Source of the DNA: Bacillota bacterium
GTDB lineage: Bacteria > Bacillota > Clostridia > Lachnospirales > Lachnospiraceae
NCBI GenBank assembly: GCA_023392995.1
Contig: JAEWMZ010000323.1
Coordinates: 1 to 15,107, forward strand
Direction of reading: 5' to 3'
Length of the DNA: 15,107 nucleotides
In this document: positions 1 to 6,511 of the stretch, one piece after another
Layout: each line of letters starts with the position of its first letter
Position numbering within the stretch: the stretch's first letter is position 1
Notes under the pieces: model-generated
Told to the model about the DNA's origin: nothing
Database searches by the model: none
Seen by the model: only the letters and a program-made list of their open reading frames with translations
Made by a program: the position numbers and the translations under genes

Positions 1-118
1 TCAGGCAGCCCGTAAGAATAAGGATTTTGCCAGATCAGATGAAATCCGTAATCTATTATTGGAAAAGGGAATCATATTAGAGGATACCAGAGAGGGCGTA
101 AGATGGAAGAGGAGTTAA
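1..118 (+). CDS. cysS: Cysteine--tRNA ligase, C-terminal end (partial)
   Basis: This is the last 38 codons of a reading frame that enters from the left edge (codons start at base 2) and stops at a TAA at 116-118. The tail has a run of Ala-Arg-Lys then KDFARSDEIRN, LLLEKGIILEDT and a final REGVRW-type ending. This is the characteristic C-terminal helix of class I cysteinyl-tRNA synthetases, which charge tRNA-Cys with cysteine in the cytoplasm. The catalytic domain lies outside the window, so only the tail can be judged. The stop lies 16 bases inside the next gene (mrnC), in a different frame. This suggests translational coupling, and the cysS-mrnC order is common in Firmicutes, which supports both calls. 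Confidence 0.88.
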   Translation, partial: QAARKNKDFARSDEIRNLLLEKGIILEDTREGVRWKRS

Positions 119-573
119 GGAACAAAGTGTCAAGCCTGGCTTTGAATCAGTATATCAAGACCACCTTTGGACTGCCGGATACAGATATCAAGACCTATTC
201 TCCCTTGACCCTTGCCTTTATTGGAGATTCTATCTATGATCTAATTATACGGACGACGGTAGTGGAAAGCGGCAACGCTCCTGTGAATAAGCTTCATAAG
301 CGGGCTTCTAAGATGGTTCAGGCATCTGCTCAGGCAGATTTGTATCATACCATTAAAGAATCTCTTTCTGAAGAAGAAATGGCTGTTTTTAAAAGAGGTC
401 GTAATGCGAAATCCTTTACATCTGCTAAGAATGCAGGTGTGGTAGAATATCGAACTGCAACTGGTTTGGAGGCTTTGGTGGGGTATCTGTACTTGACGGA
501 TCAAATGGATCGATTAATGGAATTAATCCGTCCTCAGGTGTTAAAGTATGTTGCTGCCGGTGATGATAACTAG
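103..573 (+). CDS. mrnC: Mini-ribonuclease III
   Basis: This 156-residue protein matches Mini-RNase III, the RNase III catalytic domain without a double-stranded RNA binding domain. In Bacillus that enzyme matures 23S rRNA by trimming its paired ends. Seen here: YSPLTLAFIGDSIYDL at about residues 32-46, whose Asp42 is the expected metal ligand; KRGRNAK at 97-103; and EYRTATGLEALVGYLYL at 115-131 with the second acidic residue Glu123. Length is normal for the family. The ATG overlaps the end of cysS by 16 bases, so expression is probably coupled to it. In many Firmicutes a 23S rRNA methyltransferase gene (rlmB) follows. Here a terminator follows instead and the next gene is unrelated. Confidence 0.95.
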   Translation: MEEELRNKVSSLALNQYIKTTFGLPDTDIKTYSPLTLAFIGDSIYDLIIRTTVVESGNAPVNKLHKRASKMVQASAQADLYHTIKESLSEEEMAVFKRGRNAKSFTSAKNAGVVEYRTATGLEALVGYLYLTDQMDRLMELIRPQVLKYVAAGDDN

Positions 574-678
574 GTTATTCGATAGGCATAGAAATGAATA
601 AGGTGAATGGGTACGATTAAGCGATAACGATGAAACAAAATATATTGTGGAAATATTAGGAATACTATGATAATGTAT

Positions 679-725
679 GACTGTAACTATGGAGAGCACT
701 TCCTTTTCAGGTTACAGTCTTTTTT
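679..725 (+). terminator. Rho-independent terminator of cysS-mrnC
   Basis: A perfect 9-bp stem (GACTGTAAC at 679-687 with GTTACAGTC at 711-719) encloses a 23-nt loop and runs straight into six T residues at 720-725. It lies 106 bases after the mrnC stop. The rest of 574-906 is AT-rich and holds no convincing gene. A 60-codon open frame there runs through this hairpin and has no ribosome binding site. Confidence 0.8.
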
Positions 726-844
726 CATTGACTTTTTTGTTCAACTTTTTTGTACTCCATTGATTCACGATACAAGTAAAAGAATAAAAAATGATAAATA
801 TGGAACCCTATTCCAATTTCGAGCGTCTAATGAGTACAAATTAT

Positions 845-862
845 GTTAAGCAGTATCTTAAC
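845..862. promoter_or_regulatory. Dyad upstream of the DUF4349 gene, possible operator
   Basis: GTTAAG at 845-850 and CTTAAC at 857-862 form a perfect 6-bp inverted repeat with a 6-nt centre. A weak -10-like TACAAA sits just upstream at about 834-839, so the dyad would lie at the transcription start, where a repressor could block initiation. It could also be a simple RNA hairpin in the leader. The promoter call is weak because no good -35 box is seen. Confidence 0.3.
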
Positions 863-906
863 AATTGAGTTGATTGAGCCTTAGCAAGGCAGAATGGAGG
901 AGTGTT

Positions 907-1953
907 ATGAAAAGAAGTAAAGTGTTAAAGTTAATGGCGCCAATATTGGTAATCATTTTGGTAATGACAGCCTGCAGCGCTAAAAAAAGTGCCTATGACG
1001 AGAATTCAACCTCAAGCAGTCCGGAGGCAACAGCCTCTGACGCAGGTACAGACTATGAAAGCGCGAAGCCGGATTATGGAACCGCTGAGGAGACAGAGGC
1101 TCCGAAAGAAAATGCGTCGGATACAGCCCTTTCCGGTGAAGGGGCAACTTCAACAAGTTCCGCTAATTCAGCGGTTCTAAATAATGAAAAGATCATTCGT
1201 ACCTTTTTTATGGAGGTTGAGACGCAGGGATTTGATGCTCTGATTGCAAGGATTAACTCGGACATTAACCACATGGGGGGCTATGTGGAAAATTCGAAGG
1301 TTAGCGGAAGAAGTTTTTCCTATTCAAATGAGTCACGCTATGGGACTATTGTTGCAAGGATTCCGAGAGAAAAAGTAGACGAATTTGTCAACAGCGTTGG
1401 AGAGAATGCCAATGTGGTGAGTAAGCAGGAATCCACAGAGAATGTATCCCTGCAATATATCGAGACGGAAGGTAGGATAGAGACCTTAAAGATTGAGCAG
1501 GAGAGGCTTTATGCCTTATTGGAGAAGGAAGATTCCTTGGATGATATCATTGTTTTGGAAAATAGATTAAGTGATATCCGCTTTGAGCTGCAAAATCACG
1601 AATCCCAACTAAGGTACTTCGATAATAAAGTTGCCTATAGTACTGTAACCTTAAGCATTCAGGAAGTGCAGAAGCTTACACCGGTATCAACGGTAAAGGA
1701 ATCGATGGGAAGCAGAATTAAGAATGGTCTTGATAACACTATGTTTAATCTGAGTCAGGGCTTTCAGAATTTCTTTGTATGGTTGATTGTTAACCTGCCG
1801 TATTTATTAATCTGGGCAGTTGTTATTCTGATTGCTGTAATAATCACACGAAAAGGGATTAAGAGGTATAATGCGAAGAACAATGGAGCAGCAAAACCCA
1901 TGGCGATCGATCATTTAAAATCGGATTGGGATTCTCAGAATAAGGAGAAGTAA
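907..1953 (+). CDS. DUF4349 domain lipoprotein with C-terminal membrane anchor
   Basis: This is a 348-residue surface protein of unknown function. The start is taken as the ATG at 907 because GGAGG at 896-900 lies 6 bases upstream; an in-frame TTG at 874 would add 11 residues but has no such site. Residues 1-22 are a lipoprotein signal peptide ending MTAC, with Cys23 as the lipidation site. Residues 24-95 are a low-complexity Ser/Thr/Glu/Ala-rich linker. Residues about 96-255 match the DUF4349 pattern: IRTFFMEVET, then GGYVENSKVSG, then IVARIPREKVDEFV, then a Glu-rich heptad-like stretch (about 195-240) likely to form a coiled coil. A strong transmembrane helix lies at about 289-314, followed by a basic cytoplasmic tail. 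The lipid and membrane helix together would tether both ends in the membrane. DUF4349 proteins are sometimes linked to envelope sensing, but no role can be assigned here. Confidence 0.85.
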   Translation: MKRSKVLKLMAPILVIILVMTACSAKKSAYDENSTSSSPEATASDAGTDYESAKPDYGTAEETEAPKENASDTALSGEGATSTSSANSAVLNNEKIIRTFFMEVETQGFDALIARINSDINHMGGYVENSKVSGRSFSYSNESRYGTIVARIPREKVDEFVNSVGENANVVSKQESTENVSLQYIETEGRIETLKIEQERLYALLEKEDSLDDIIVLENRLSDIRFELQNHESQLRYFDNKVAYSTVTLSIQEVQKLTPVSTVKESMGSRIKNGLDNTMFNLSQGFQNFFVWLIVNLPYLLIWAVVILIAVIITRKGIKRYNAKNNGAAKPMAIDHLKSDWDSQNKEK

Positions 1954-2101
1954 CCAGAGTAAGTGACCAGAACAAACAGCCAGAACAAGTAACTAAAGCA
2001 AGTAACTAGAGCAAGTAGCTAGAACAAGTAACTAGAACAAATAACCAGAACAAGAACCAGAAAAAGTAACAAAAATAAGTAACCAGAATAAGTACCAGGA
2101 A
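1948..2101 (+). repeat. Degenerate 13-bp tandem repeat array
   Basis: About twelve head-to-tail copies of a unit close to AAGTAACTAGAAC run from the last codon and stop of the DUF4349 gene to just before its terminator. Ten copies are 13 bases long and two (2052-2063 and 2090-2101) are 12. The best copies are 2013-2025 and 2026-2038, which differ at one position. The units contain in-frame stops and carry no coding signal. The first unit overlaps the stop codon itself (AAG TAA). The array fills most of the 299-bp gap between the DUF4349 gene and dinB. Confidence 0.85.
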
Positions 2102-2111
2102 AAAGTAATAG

Positions 2112-2166
2112 GGTTAAATGAAGTGAAGCTGATAAGGTTTCTTTTCATTTGACCCATTTTGGTTTT
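2112..2166 (+). terminator. Terminator after the DUF4349 gene
   Basis: GGGTTAAATGAA at 2112-2123 pairs with TTCATTTGACCC at 2145-2156, giving a 12-bp stem with one G-T wobble and a 21-nt loop. A T-rich tract broken by GG follows (ATTTTGGTTTT). It closes the DUF4349 transcript and separates it from the dinB promoter. Confidence 0.65.
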
Positions 2167-2186
2167 CTGTAATCTAAGTTATTAAC

Positions 2187-2215
2187 TTTACAGCCGGACG
2201 GTGCTCTGTTATAAT
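2187..2215 (+). promoter_or_regulatory. dinB sigma-A promoter
   Basis: A -35-like TTTACA at 2187-2192 and a consensus -10 TATAAT at 2210-2215 are separated by exactly 17 bases. The predicted start, near 2222, falls directly against the LexA box at 2224-2235 and 31 bases before the dinB start codon. Confidence 0.7.
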
Positions 2216-2223
2216 TGATTTCA

Positions 2224-2235
2224 GAACAAATGTTT
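2224..2235. promoter_or_regulatory. LexA (SOS) operator of dinB
   Basis: GAACAAATGTTT matches the Gram-positive LexA operator GAAC-N4-GTTC at 11 of the 12 positions counting the free centre; only the last base differs. It starts about 2 bases past the predicted transcription start of the DNA polymerase IV gene, where a bound repressor would block initiation. The assignment rests on the match, the position and the nature of the gene it controls; lexA is not in the window. Confidence 0.75.
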
Positions 2236-2252
2236 GTTGGGAGGGTGCAAAA

Positions 2253-3455
2253 TTGGAGAAGGTGATATTCCATGTGGATGTTAATTCTGCTTTTTTAAGC
2301 TGGGAGGCTGTCCATCGCTTGCAGCGAGGTGAGACGGAGGATCTCCGGGAGATAGCCTCTGCTGTTGCCGGTGACAAGAACAAACGACGAGGTGTAATTT
2401 TAGCAAAGTCAATAATAGCCAAGCAATATGGGGTAAAAACCGGGGAACCGCTGATTGATGCAGTAAAGAAGTGTCCCGGTTTAGTGCTGATACCGCCCCA
2501 GCATAGCATTTATCAGGAGTATTCCAGGGAGTTCATACGAATTCTGAATGAATTCTCTCCCTGTGTGGAGCAATGCTCTGTGGATGAGGCTTACTGCGAT
2601 ATGTCAGGAATGTCCAATCTGTTTGGAACGCCGGTGGAAGCGGCTCATAAGCTAAAGAATCGAATCAGAGATGAACTGGGGTTTACCGTAAATGTGGGCA
2701 TTTCAACCAACAAGCTGCTGGCTAAGATGGCATCTGACTTTAAAAAGCCGGATTTAGTTCATACCCTTTATCCCGAGGAAATAAAGGATAAGATGTGGGG
2801 GCTTCCGGTTGGTGAACTGTTTTTTGTGGGAAAGGCTACGGTCAAAAAATTGAACACCCTTGGAATCTATACCATTGGGGAGCTGGCGAACACGGACGAG
2901 GAGATATTAAAGGCACATTTGAAAAAGCACGGAGAAGTAATTCATAGTTTTGCCAATGGCATTGATACCTCCATTCTTTCCAATGAAGAAGTGAAGAACA
3001 AAGGCTATGGCAACTCAACTACCATCGCTTTTGACGTTGAGGAGGAATCAACAGCGAAGATGATTCTTTTATCCTTAGCGGAGAATGTGGCTGCAAGACT
3101 CAGAAAGGATGATATGAGAGCGAATGTAGTGTCCGTAACGATTGTCGATTCCCTGTTTCATAGCAGTTCCCACCAGATGACGTTACTAAGCCCTACCCAT
3201 AACGCAAATGAAATACATTCCAAAGCCTGTGATCTGTTTGATGAGCTTTGGGATGGCTCGCCCATTCGTCTTCTTGGGATACAGACCAGCAAGGTCGTTT
3301 CGAATGAAGCTGAACGCCAAATGAATCTCTTTTCCTTCGAAACCGATGAGAAAAAGGAGAAACTGGATCAGGCAATTGATCAGATCAGGCAACGTTTTGG
3401 TGATGCGGCCATTTTACGGGCAAGCCTGGTGAAACAGAAGGATAAAAATAATTAG
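2253..3455 (+). CDS. dinB: DNA polymerase IV (Y-family translesion polymerase)
   Basis: This 400-residue Y-family polymerase copies past damaged bases at low fidelity. The start is a TTG at 2253 with GGGAGG at 2239-2244, 8 bases upstream. The catalytic acids are visible: Asp9 in FHVDVNSAF, and Asp111-Glu112 in CSVDEAYCDM. The palm and fingers occupy about 1-170, including the conserved VNVGISTNKLLAKMASDFKKPD. The thumb with its helix-hairpin-helix (FVGKATVKKLNTLGIYTIGELA) is at about 191-212, and the little-finger domain is at about 245-350. QMNLF at 356-360 is a good sliding-clamp binding motif, as expected near the C terminus. The DVNSAFLSWEA opening is typical of clostridial members. A LexA box and a good promoter precede it, so SOS induction is expected. 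Confidence 0.94.
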   Translation: MEKVIFHVDVNSAFLSWEAVHRLQRGETEDLREIASAVAGDKNKRRGVILAKSIIAKQYGVKTGEPLIDAVKKCPGLVLIPPQHSIYQEYSREFIRILNEFSPCVEQCSVDEAYCDMSGMSNLFGTPVEAAHKLKNRIRDELGFTVNVGISTNKLLAKMASDFKKPDLVHTLYPEEIKDKMWGLPVGELFFVGKATVKKLNTLGIYTIGELANTDEEILKAHLKKHGEVIHSFANGIDTSILSNEEVKNKGYGNSTTIAFDVEEESTAKMILLSLAENVAARLRKDDMRANVVSVTIVDSLFHSSSHQMTLLSPTHNANEIHSKACDLFDELWDGSPIRLLGIQTSKVVSNEAERQMNLFSFETDEKKEKLDQAIDQIRQRFGDAAILRASLVKQKDKNN

Positions 3456-3479
3456 TCGATAATTAGCTTCTTATTTCAC

Positions 3480-3507
3480 TGGAAAAATAAGTTCATTATG
3501 TTACAAT
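3480..3507 (+). promoter_or_regulatory. Extended -10 promoter for the Ser/Asp-rich protein and deacylase genes
   Basis: TG-T-TACAAT at 3499-3507 is an extended -10 element, with a poor -35 (TGGAAA, 3480-3485) 16 bases upstream. The -10 lies inside a small dyad, TTCATT and AATGAA. The leader of about 100 bases that follows holds two small hairpins: CCAAG/CTTGG at 3529-3548, and GCAGC/GTTGC at 3553-3567 followed by TTTT. The second could act as a weak attenuator. Confidence 0.5.
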
Positions 3508-3613
3508 GAATAGGAATGGACATGATATCCAAGGCTGAGAATACTTGGCTGGGCAGCATTACGTTGCTTTTATGCGAATTAAATTCTCATTCTAGGTAAA
3601 TAAGGAGAAGGAT

Positions 3614-4180
3614 ATGGCAAGAATTATCATCTTCTCAGCAATATTAATGCTGAGCCCTTTGTTTACCAAGGAGAATCATTTGACAGTATTCCCTTATCAA
3701 GTGATCAACAATGTACCGGAAGAAACAAGTGATCTACACAGTTTGAAAAGTTCTGATTCAAACAATTCAGATTTAAAAAGTACAGATTCTAATAGGGCAG
3801 TTACAAAAGGTTCAGATTCAAAAAGTGCAGATTCTAATAGTAGTACAGATTCAAAAAGCAGTACAAACAGTGACGATAAAGCTAGGATATCAGTGAAAAA
3901 AGGAATAACCGCGATGGACGCCCTAGACATTGTGAAAATCCAATATGCAGCTAATTTCACAAAGATTGCTATCACAGAAGATACCTATTACTATCAATTG
4001 GAGCATGAGTCCTATTATTTAGCCTATGAGGAAGAATCGGAAGCGGGAACAGATTACCTGATCCATCTCTATGAATTCGTAAGTGAGGGAGAAGGAAGCG
4101 GTATTGGACATACGGTTACCTATGGCTGGTACCTGGTGGATAAGACAACCGGAAGAATCACAGAGATGCTTCAATATTGA
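3614..4180 (+). CDS. Secreted or membrane-anchored protein with Ser/Asp-rich linker, unknown function
   Basis: I do not recognise this 188-residue protein. The ATG is well supported by AAGGAG at 3602-3607. The N terminus (about 1-17) is hydrophobic, like a short signal peptide or anchor, and lacks a lipobox. Residues about 43-87 are a low-complexity linker of repeated Ser-Asp-Ser-Asn and Lys-Ser blocks, encoded by near-repeats of TCAGATTCAAAAAGT-like DNA (about 3747-3870). Residues about 95-188 form a compact domain rich in Tyr and acidic residues that ends in a beta-strand-like stretch (TVTYGWYLVDKTTGRITEML). This ending resembles small extracellular PepSY- or lipoprotein-like domains in clostridia, but the match is only impressionistic. 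The deacylase gene follows 30 bases later on the same strand and probably shares the transcript. Confidence 0.7.
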   Translation: MARIIIFSAILMLSPLFTKENHLTVFPYQVINNVPEETSDLHSLKSSDSNNSDLKSTDSNRAVTKGSDSKSADSNSSTDSKSSTNSDDKARISVKKGITAMDALDIVKIQYAANFTKIAITEDTYYYQLEHESYYLAYEEESEAGTDYLIHLYEFVSEGEGSGIGHTVTYGWYLVDKTTGRITEMLQY

Positions 4181-4210
4181 CAGGCGCGGAAGCTGACAGG
4201 AGGAAGGACA

Positions 4211-4702
4211 TTGGAACAAAAGCAAAAAGTAATCGAGGCACTGGAGCAGATGCAGATACCCTATGAGGTTTATGAACATCCGGCGGCTCACACAATAGAA
4301 GAGATCGATTCGTTGGAAATCTTTCGGGATAAGCCCTGGGTTGCAAAGAATCTATTTTTAAGGGATGAAAAGGGAAGGCGACACTTTCTGATTGTCATGG
4401 ATAAGGATAAGCAGGCGGATTTAAAAGAGATCAGAGATCAGCTTGGGACAAGCCGCTTAAGCTTTGCTTCGGAAGAACGTCTGATGAAGCATCTACAATT
4501 AACCAAAGGCTCTGTGACTCCATTGGGAATATTGCATGATGAGGCATTGGCCGTAGAGGTCGTATTTGACAAGGAACTGGTAGGAAGGGAGATCATCGGC
4601 GTACATCCGAATGATAATACGGCGACTGTGTTCCTTTCCTACGCTGATCTATCAGAATTTATTAAGGCACATGGTAATCAAATTCACATTATTCATTTAT
4701 AA
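4211..4702 (+). CDS. YbaK/ProX-family aminoacyl-tRNA deacylase
   Basis: This 163-residue protein resembles free-standing prolyl-tRNA editing domains, such as the ProXp-ala (PrdX) group, which hydrolyse mischarged tRNAs such as Ala-tRNA-Pro in the cytoplasm. The start is a TTG at 4211 with AGGAGG at 4198-4203, 7 bases upstream. Visible motifs are YEVYEHPAAHTIEE at 18-31, WVAKNLFLRD at 43-52 with the conserved Lys46, SVTPLGILHD at 101-110, and VHPNDNTATVFLSYADLSEFI at 131-151, which closes the active site in this family. Length is normal for the single-domain form. The exact tRNA and amino acid cannot be read from the sequence. The gene ends inside a 20-bp duplication shared with the convergent MATE gene. 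Confidence 0.88.
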   Translation: MEQKQKVIEALEQMQIPYEVYEHPAAHTIEEIDSLEIFRDKPWVAKNLFLRDEKGRRHFLIVMDKDKQADLKEIRDQLGTSRLSFASEERLMKHLQLTKGSVTPLGILHDEALAVEVVFDKELVGREIIGVHPNDNTATVFLSYADLSEFIKAHGNQIHIIHL

Positions 4703-4730
4703 CGCAATCTATTCATTTATAATGCAATTT
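4691..4730. repeat. 20-bp tandem duplication spanning two convergent stop codons
   Basis: 4691-4710 and 4711-4730 are direct tandem copies of ATTCATTTATAAYGCAATYT, differing at two positions (both C to T). TTATAA in each copy reads as a stop on both strands. The first copy supplies the plus-strand stop of the deacylase (4700-4702), and the second supplies the minus-strand stop of the MATE gene (4719-4717). No clear hairpin terminator is seen between these convergent genes. Confidence 0.8.
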
Positions 4731-6117
4731 TAGCCCATCTGCCGCTGGAAAAGCGTTGGTAGCTGGTTACAAAGCGAAAGCATTGGTCAATCAGCAGAGC
4801 AATCCAGGCACCGTAAAGTCCAAAGCCGATTGGGTAACAGAGCAGCCAGGTGAGCAGAGGACGCACGATAGCCACACTGATAAAGGAGATGATGGCTACA
4901 TAGCCAGTGTCCCCGGCGCCTCTTAGGCAGCCGTTTAGCACCACCTGTGAAGTTTGCAGATGGGTTCCCAGAGCAGCCAGGATCATGATTCCGCTGCCAA
5001 GGGAAATAATAGCAGCATCTGAGGTGAATAAGGATACCAGAAAGCTTCGACCAAAGATAAATACCAGGAAAATAATGCAGGAAATGATAAAGGACAGACG
5101 CTGACCGGTTTTTCCATAGATAATGGAGATATCCGGTCTTTTTGCACCTAAATTCTGACCCACCAGAGCTGAGGCTGCAATGGACAGACCATCACCAAAG
5201 CAAAAGGAAAGGGTAAGTATATTCATGCATATAACATGGGTTTCATACTCAAGAGTACCAAGTCTTGCAATAATTGCCGCATAAGCAAAGAATCCAATTC
5301 TCATAAAGACCTGCTCCACAAAAGCACTGCTGCTAACTCTCATAATCGGTTGAACGAATTCTTTATGAAGAGACCAACCCACCTTTTGGAAAAAAGAAAG
5401 ATAACCGTCCTTGCGAAATAAGGTATGTAAGGAGATTAGAAAAGCCACAATAGCGCCCAGGGTAGTGGCAATTGCAGCACCTGCAACACCTAATCTTGGG
5501 AAGAAACCAATCCCATTGATGAGGAAGTAGTCGAAGGTGATATTGACAATATTACTAATAATATTGGTGGTCATGGAAATCTTTGTTTTACCGCAGCCCC
5601 GATGTGCTGCATTGATGGTGAGATTAAGGGATTGAAAAGGAATGCTAATCATTAATATACGGAAAAATCGAATCGCATCCGGTAAATAGGATTGATCTGC
5701 ACCGGCGGCAATAAGAATCGGACCTGCAAAAAGAAAACCAAGAACGGATACCAGGATGGATAGAAAGGTACAAATCATGATTCCGACACGAACCGTTCGA
5801 TTAGCAGCAGCCTGATCATTTTGACCTTTTCTCCTGGCTGTAACAGCTGTAATGCCTGTATTTAAAGAAAAAATCATCGCCAGCAGGATGAATTTAGGCT
5901 GTATGGTAATACCGACGGCTGCGATGGCGCCGGTTCCAACGGTTCCTACCATAATCGTATCCACGACACCAATCATAGCCACCAGCAAAGCTTCAAGAGC
6001 AGAAGGCCATGCCATTTTATAGAAATTCCTGTAAGCATCAGAAGATTCTGGAATACTGCCAAGAATCTGGTCTTTCTTCAACATTCCCTGCACAGATAAT
6101 AAATTTGATAAAAACAA
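4717..6117 (-). CDS. MATE-family efflux transporter
   Basis: This 466-residue integral membrane protein of the multidrug and toxin extrusion family probably has 12 transmembrane helices. Such proteins export cationic drugs, dyes or metabolites using a Na+ or H+ gradient; the substrate cannot be predicted. The first hydrophobic segment (AWPSALEALLVAMIGVVDTIMVG) starts near residue 34 and has the usual MATE opening. Other family features are the IGITIQPKF-type helix 2, the basic loop TARRKGQNDQAAANRTV after it, and the repeat of the same layout in the second half (VEQVFMRIGFFAY, then ALVGQNLGAKRPD). The start is a TTG at 6117 with GAGGAG 9 bases upstream; an ATG 12 codons in is less well placed. 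It is transcribed divergently from deoD. Confidence 0.93.
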   Translation of the reverse strand: MFLSNLLSVQGMLKKDQILGSIPESSDAYRNFYKMAWPSALEALLVAMIGVVDTIMVGTVGTGAIAAVGITIQPKFILLAMIFSLNTGITAVTARRKGQNDQAAANRTVRVGIMICTFLSILVSVLGFLFAGPILIAAGADQSYLPDAIRFFRILMISIPFQSLNLTINAAHRGCGKTKISMTTNIISNIVNITFDYFLINGIGFFPRLGVAGAAIATTLGAIVAFLISLHTLFRKDGYLSFFQKVGWSLHKEFVQPIMRVSSSAFVEQVFMRIGFFAYAAIIARLGTLEYETHVICMNILTLSFCFGDGLSIAASALVGQNLGAKRPDISIIYGKTGQRLSFIISCIIFLVFIFGRSFLVSLFTSDAAIISLGSGIMILAALGTHLQTSQVVLNGCLRGAGDTGYVAIISFISVAIVRPLLTWLLCYPIGFGLYGAWIALLIDQCFRFVTSYQRFSSGRWAKIAL

Positions 6118-6154
6118 TTGAATCAGCTCCTCGTGTGTTTAAAGTCATAAAGCA

Positions 6155-6182
6155 ATTTTAGCACTTTTCTGGTAGGATTCAA
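6155..6182 (-). promoter_or_regulatory. Promoter of the MATE gene
   Basis: On the minus strand, TTGAAT (6182-6177) and TAAAAT (6160-6155) are spaced by 16 bases. The start would be near 6148, giving a leader of about 30 bases. Confidence 0.6.
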
Positions 6183-6265
6183 GTGTAATAGTCTTTTTTG
6201 TACTTTAGCAAGGGATACAGGATAAAGGAAAGGTCAAATTACAGACTTCTTTTCATATCCTTAGC

Positions 6266-6283
6266 AGGTGACAATCGTTACCT
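6266..6283. promoter_or_regulatory. 18-bp dyad in the MATE/deoD divergent region
   Basis: AGGTGAC at 6266-6272 and GTTACCT at 6277-6283 form a 7-bp inverted repeat (one wobble) around AATC. It has no T tract on either side, so it does not look like a terminator. It lies about 84 bases upstream of the MATE -35 and about 112 bases upstream of the deoD -35. It may be an operator for one of the two divergent genes. Apart from this and the two promoters, the 394-bp gap from 6118 to 6511 is AT-rich and shows nothing else. Confidence 0.3.
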
Positions 6284-6394
6284 ATGAATTGTCTTATTAA
6301 TGAAAAATACATATATAAAAGAAACAAAAACATAAAATAGATTAGGATAGCTAATAATTAATATATATAATACTTATAGAGAAGGAAACCAAGA

Positions 6395-6423
6395 TTGCTA
6401 AATTGATCAAAATATGCTAAAAT
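6395..6423 (+). promoter_or_regulatory. Promoter of deoD-deoC
   Basis: TTGCTA at 6395-6400 and TAAAAT at 6418-6423 are separated by 17 bases. The leader of about 80 bases contains a weak hairpin (ACCGTG with CAC and GGT, about 6437-6458). It does not resemble a purine riboswitch. Confidence 0.55.
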
Positions 6424-6511
6424 TATCTAACACCGACCGTGAGAAAACACTCAAGGTTGCAGAAAGCTAAAATAACAGAAGCTAATATCATTGATAAAGG
6501 AGGATTTTTTA

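Noticed and set aside
667..849. 60-codon plus-strand open frame after mrnC
   Set aside because: It has no ribosome binding site and reads straight through the cysS-mrnC terminator hairpin.
3526..3575. Possible TPP riboswitch, because of CTGAGAATA before the 3614 gene
   Set aside because: The rest of the TPP consensus (the ACCTGAT and GGATAATGCCAGCG parts) is missing, and the downstream gene is not thiamine related.
4019..4346. Minus-strand open frames under the Ser/Asp-rich protein and deacylase genes
   Set aside because: They lack ribosome binding sites and are mirror images of the well-supported plus-strand genes.
6424..6511. Possible purine riboswitch before deoD
   Set aside because: The three-way junction consensus and its conserved loops are not seen; only one weak hairpin is present.
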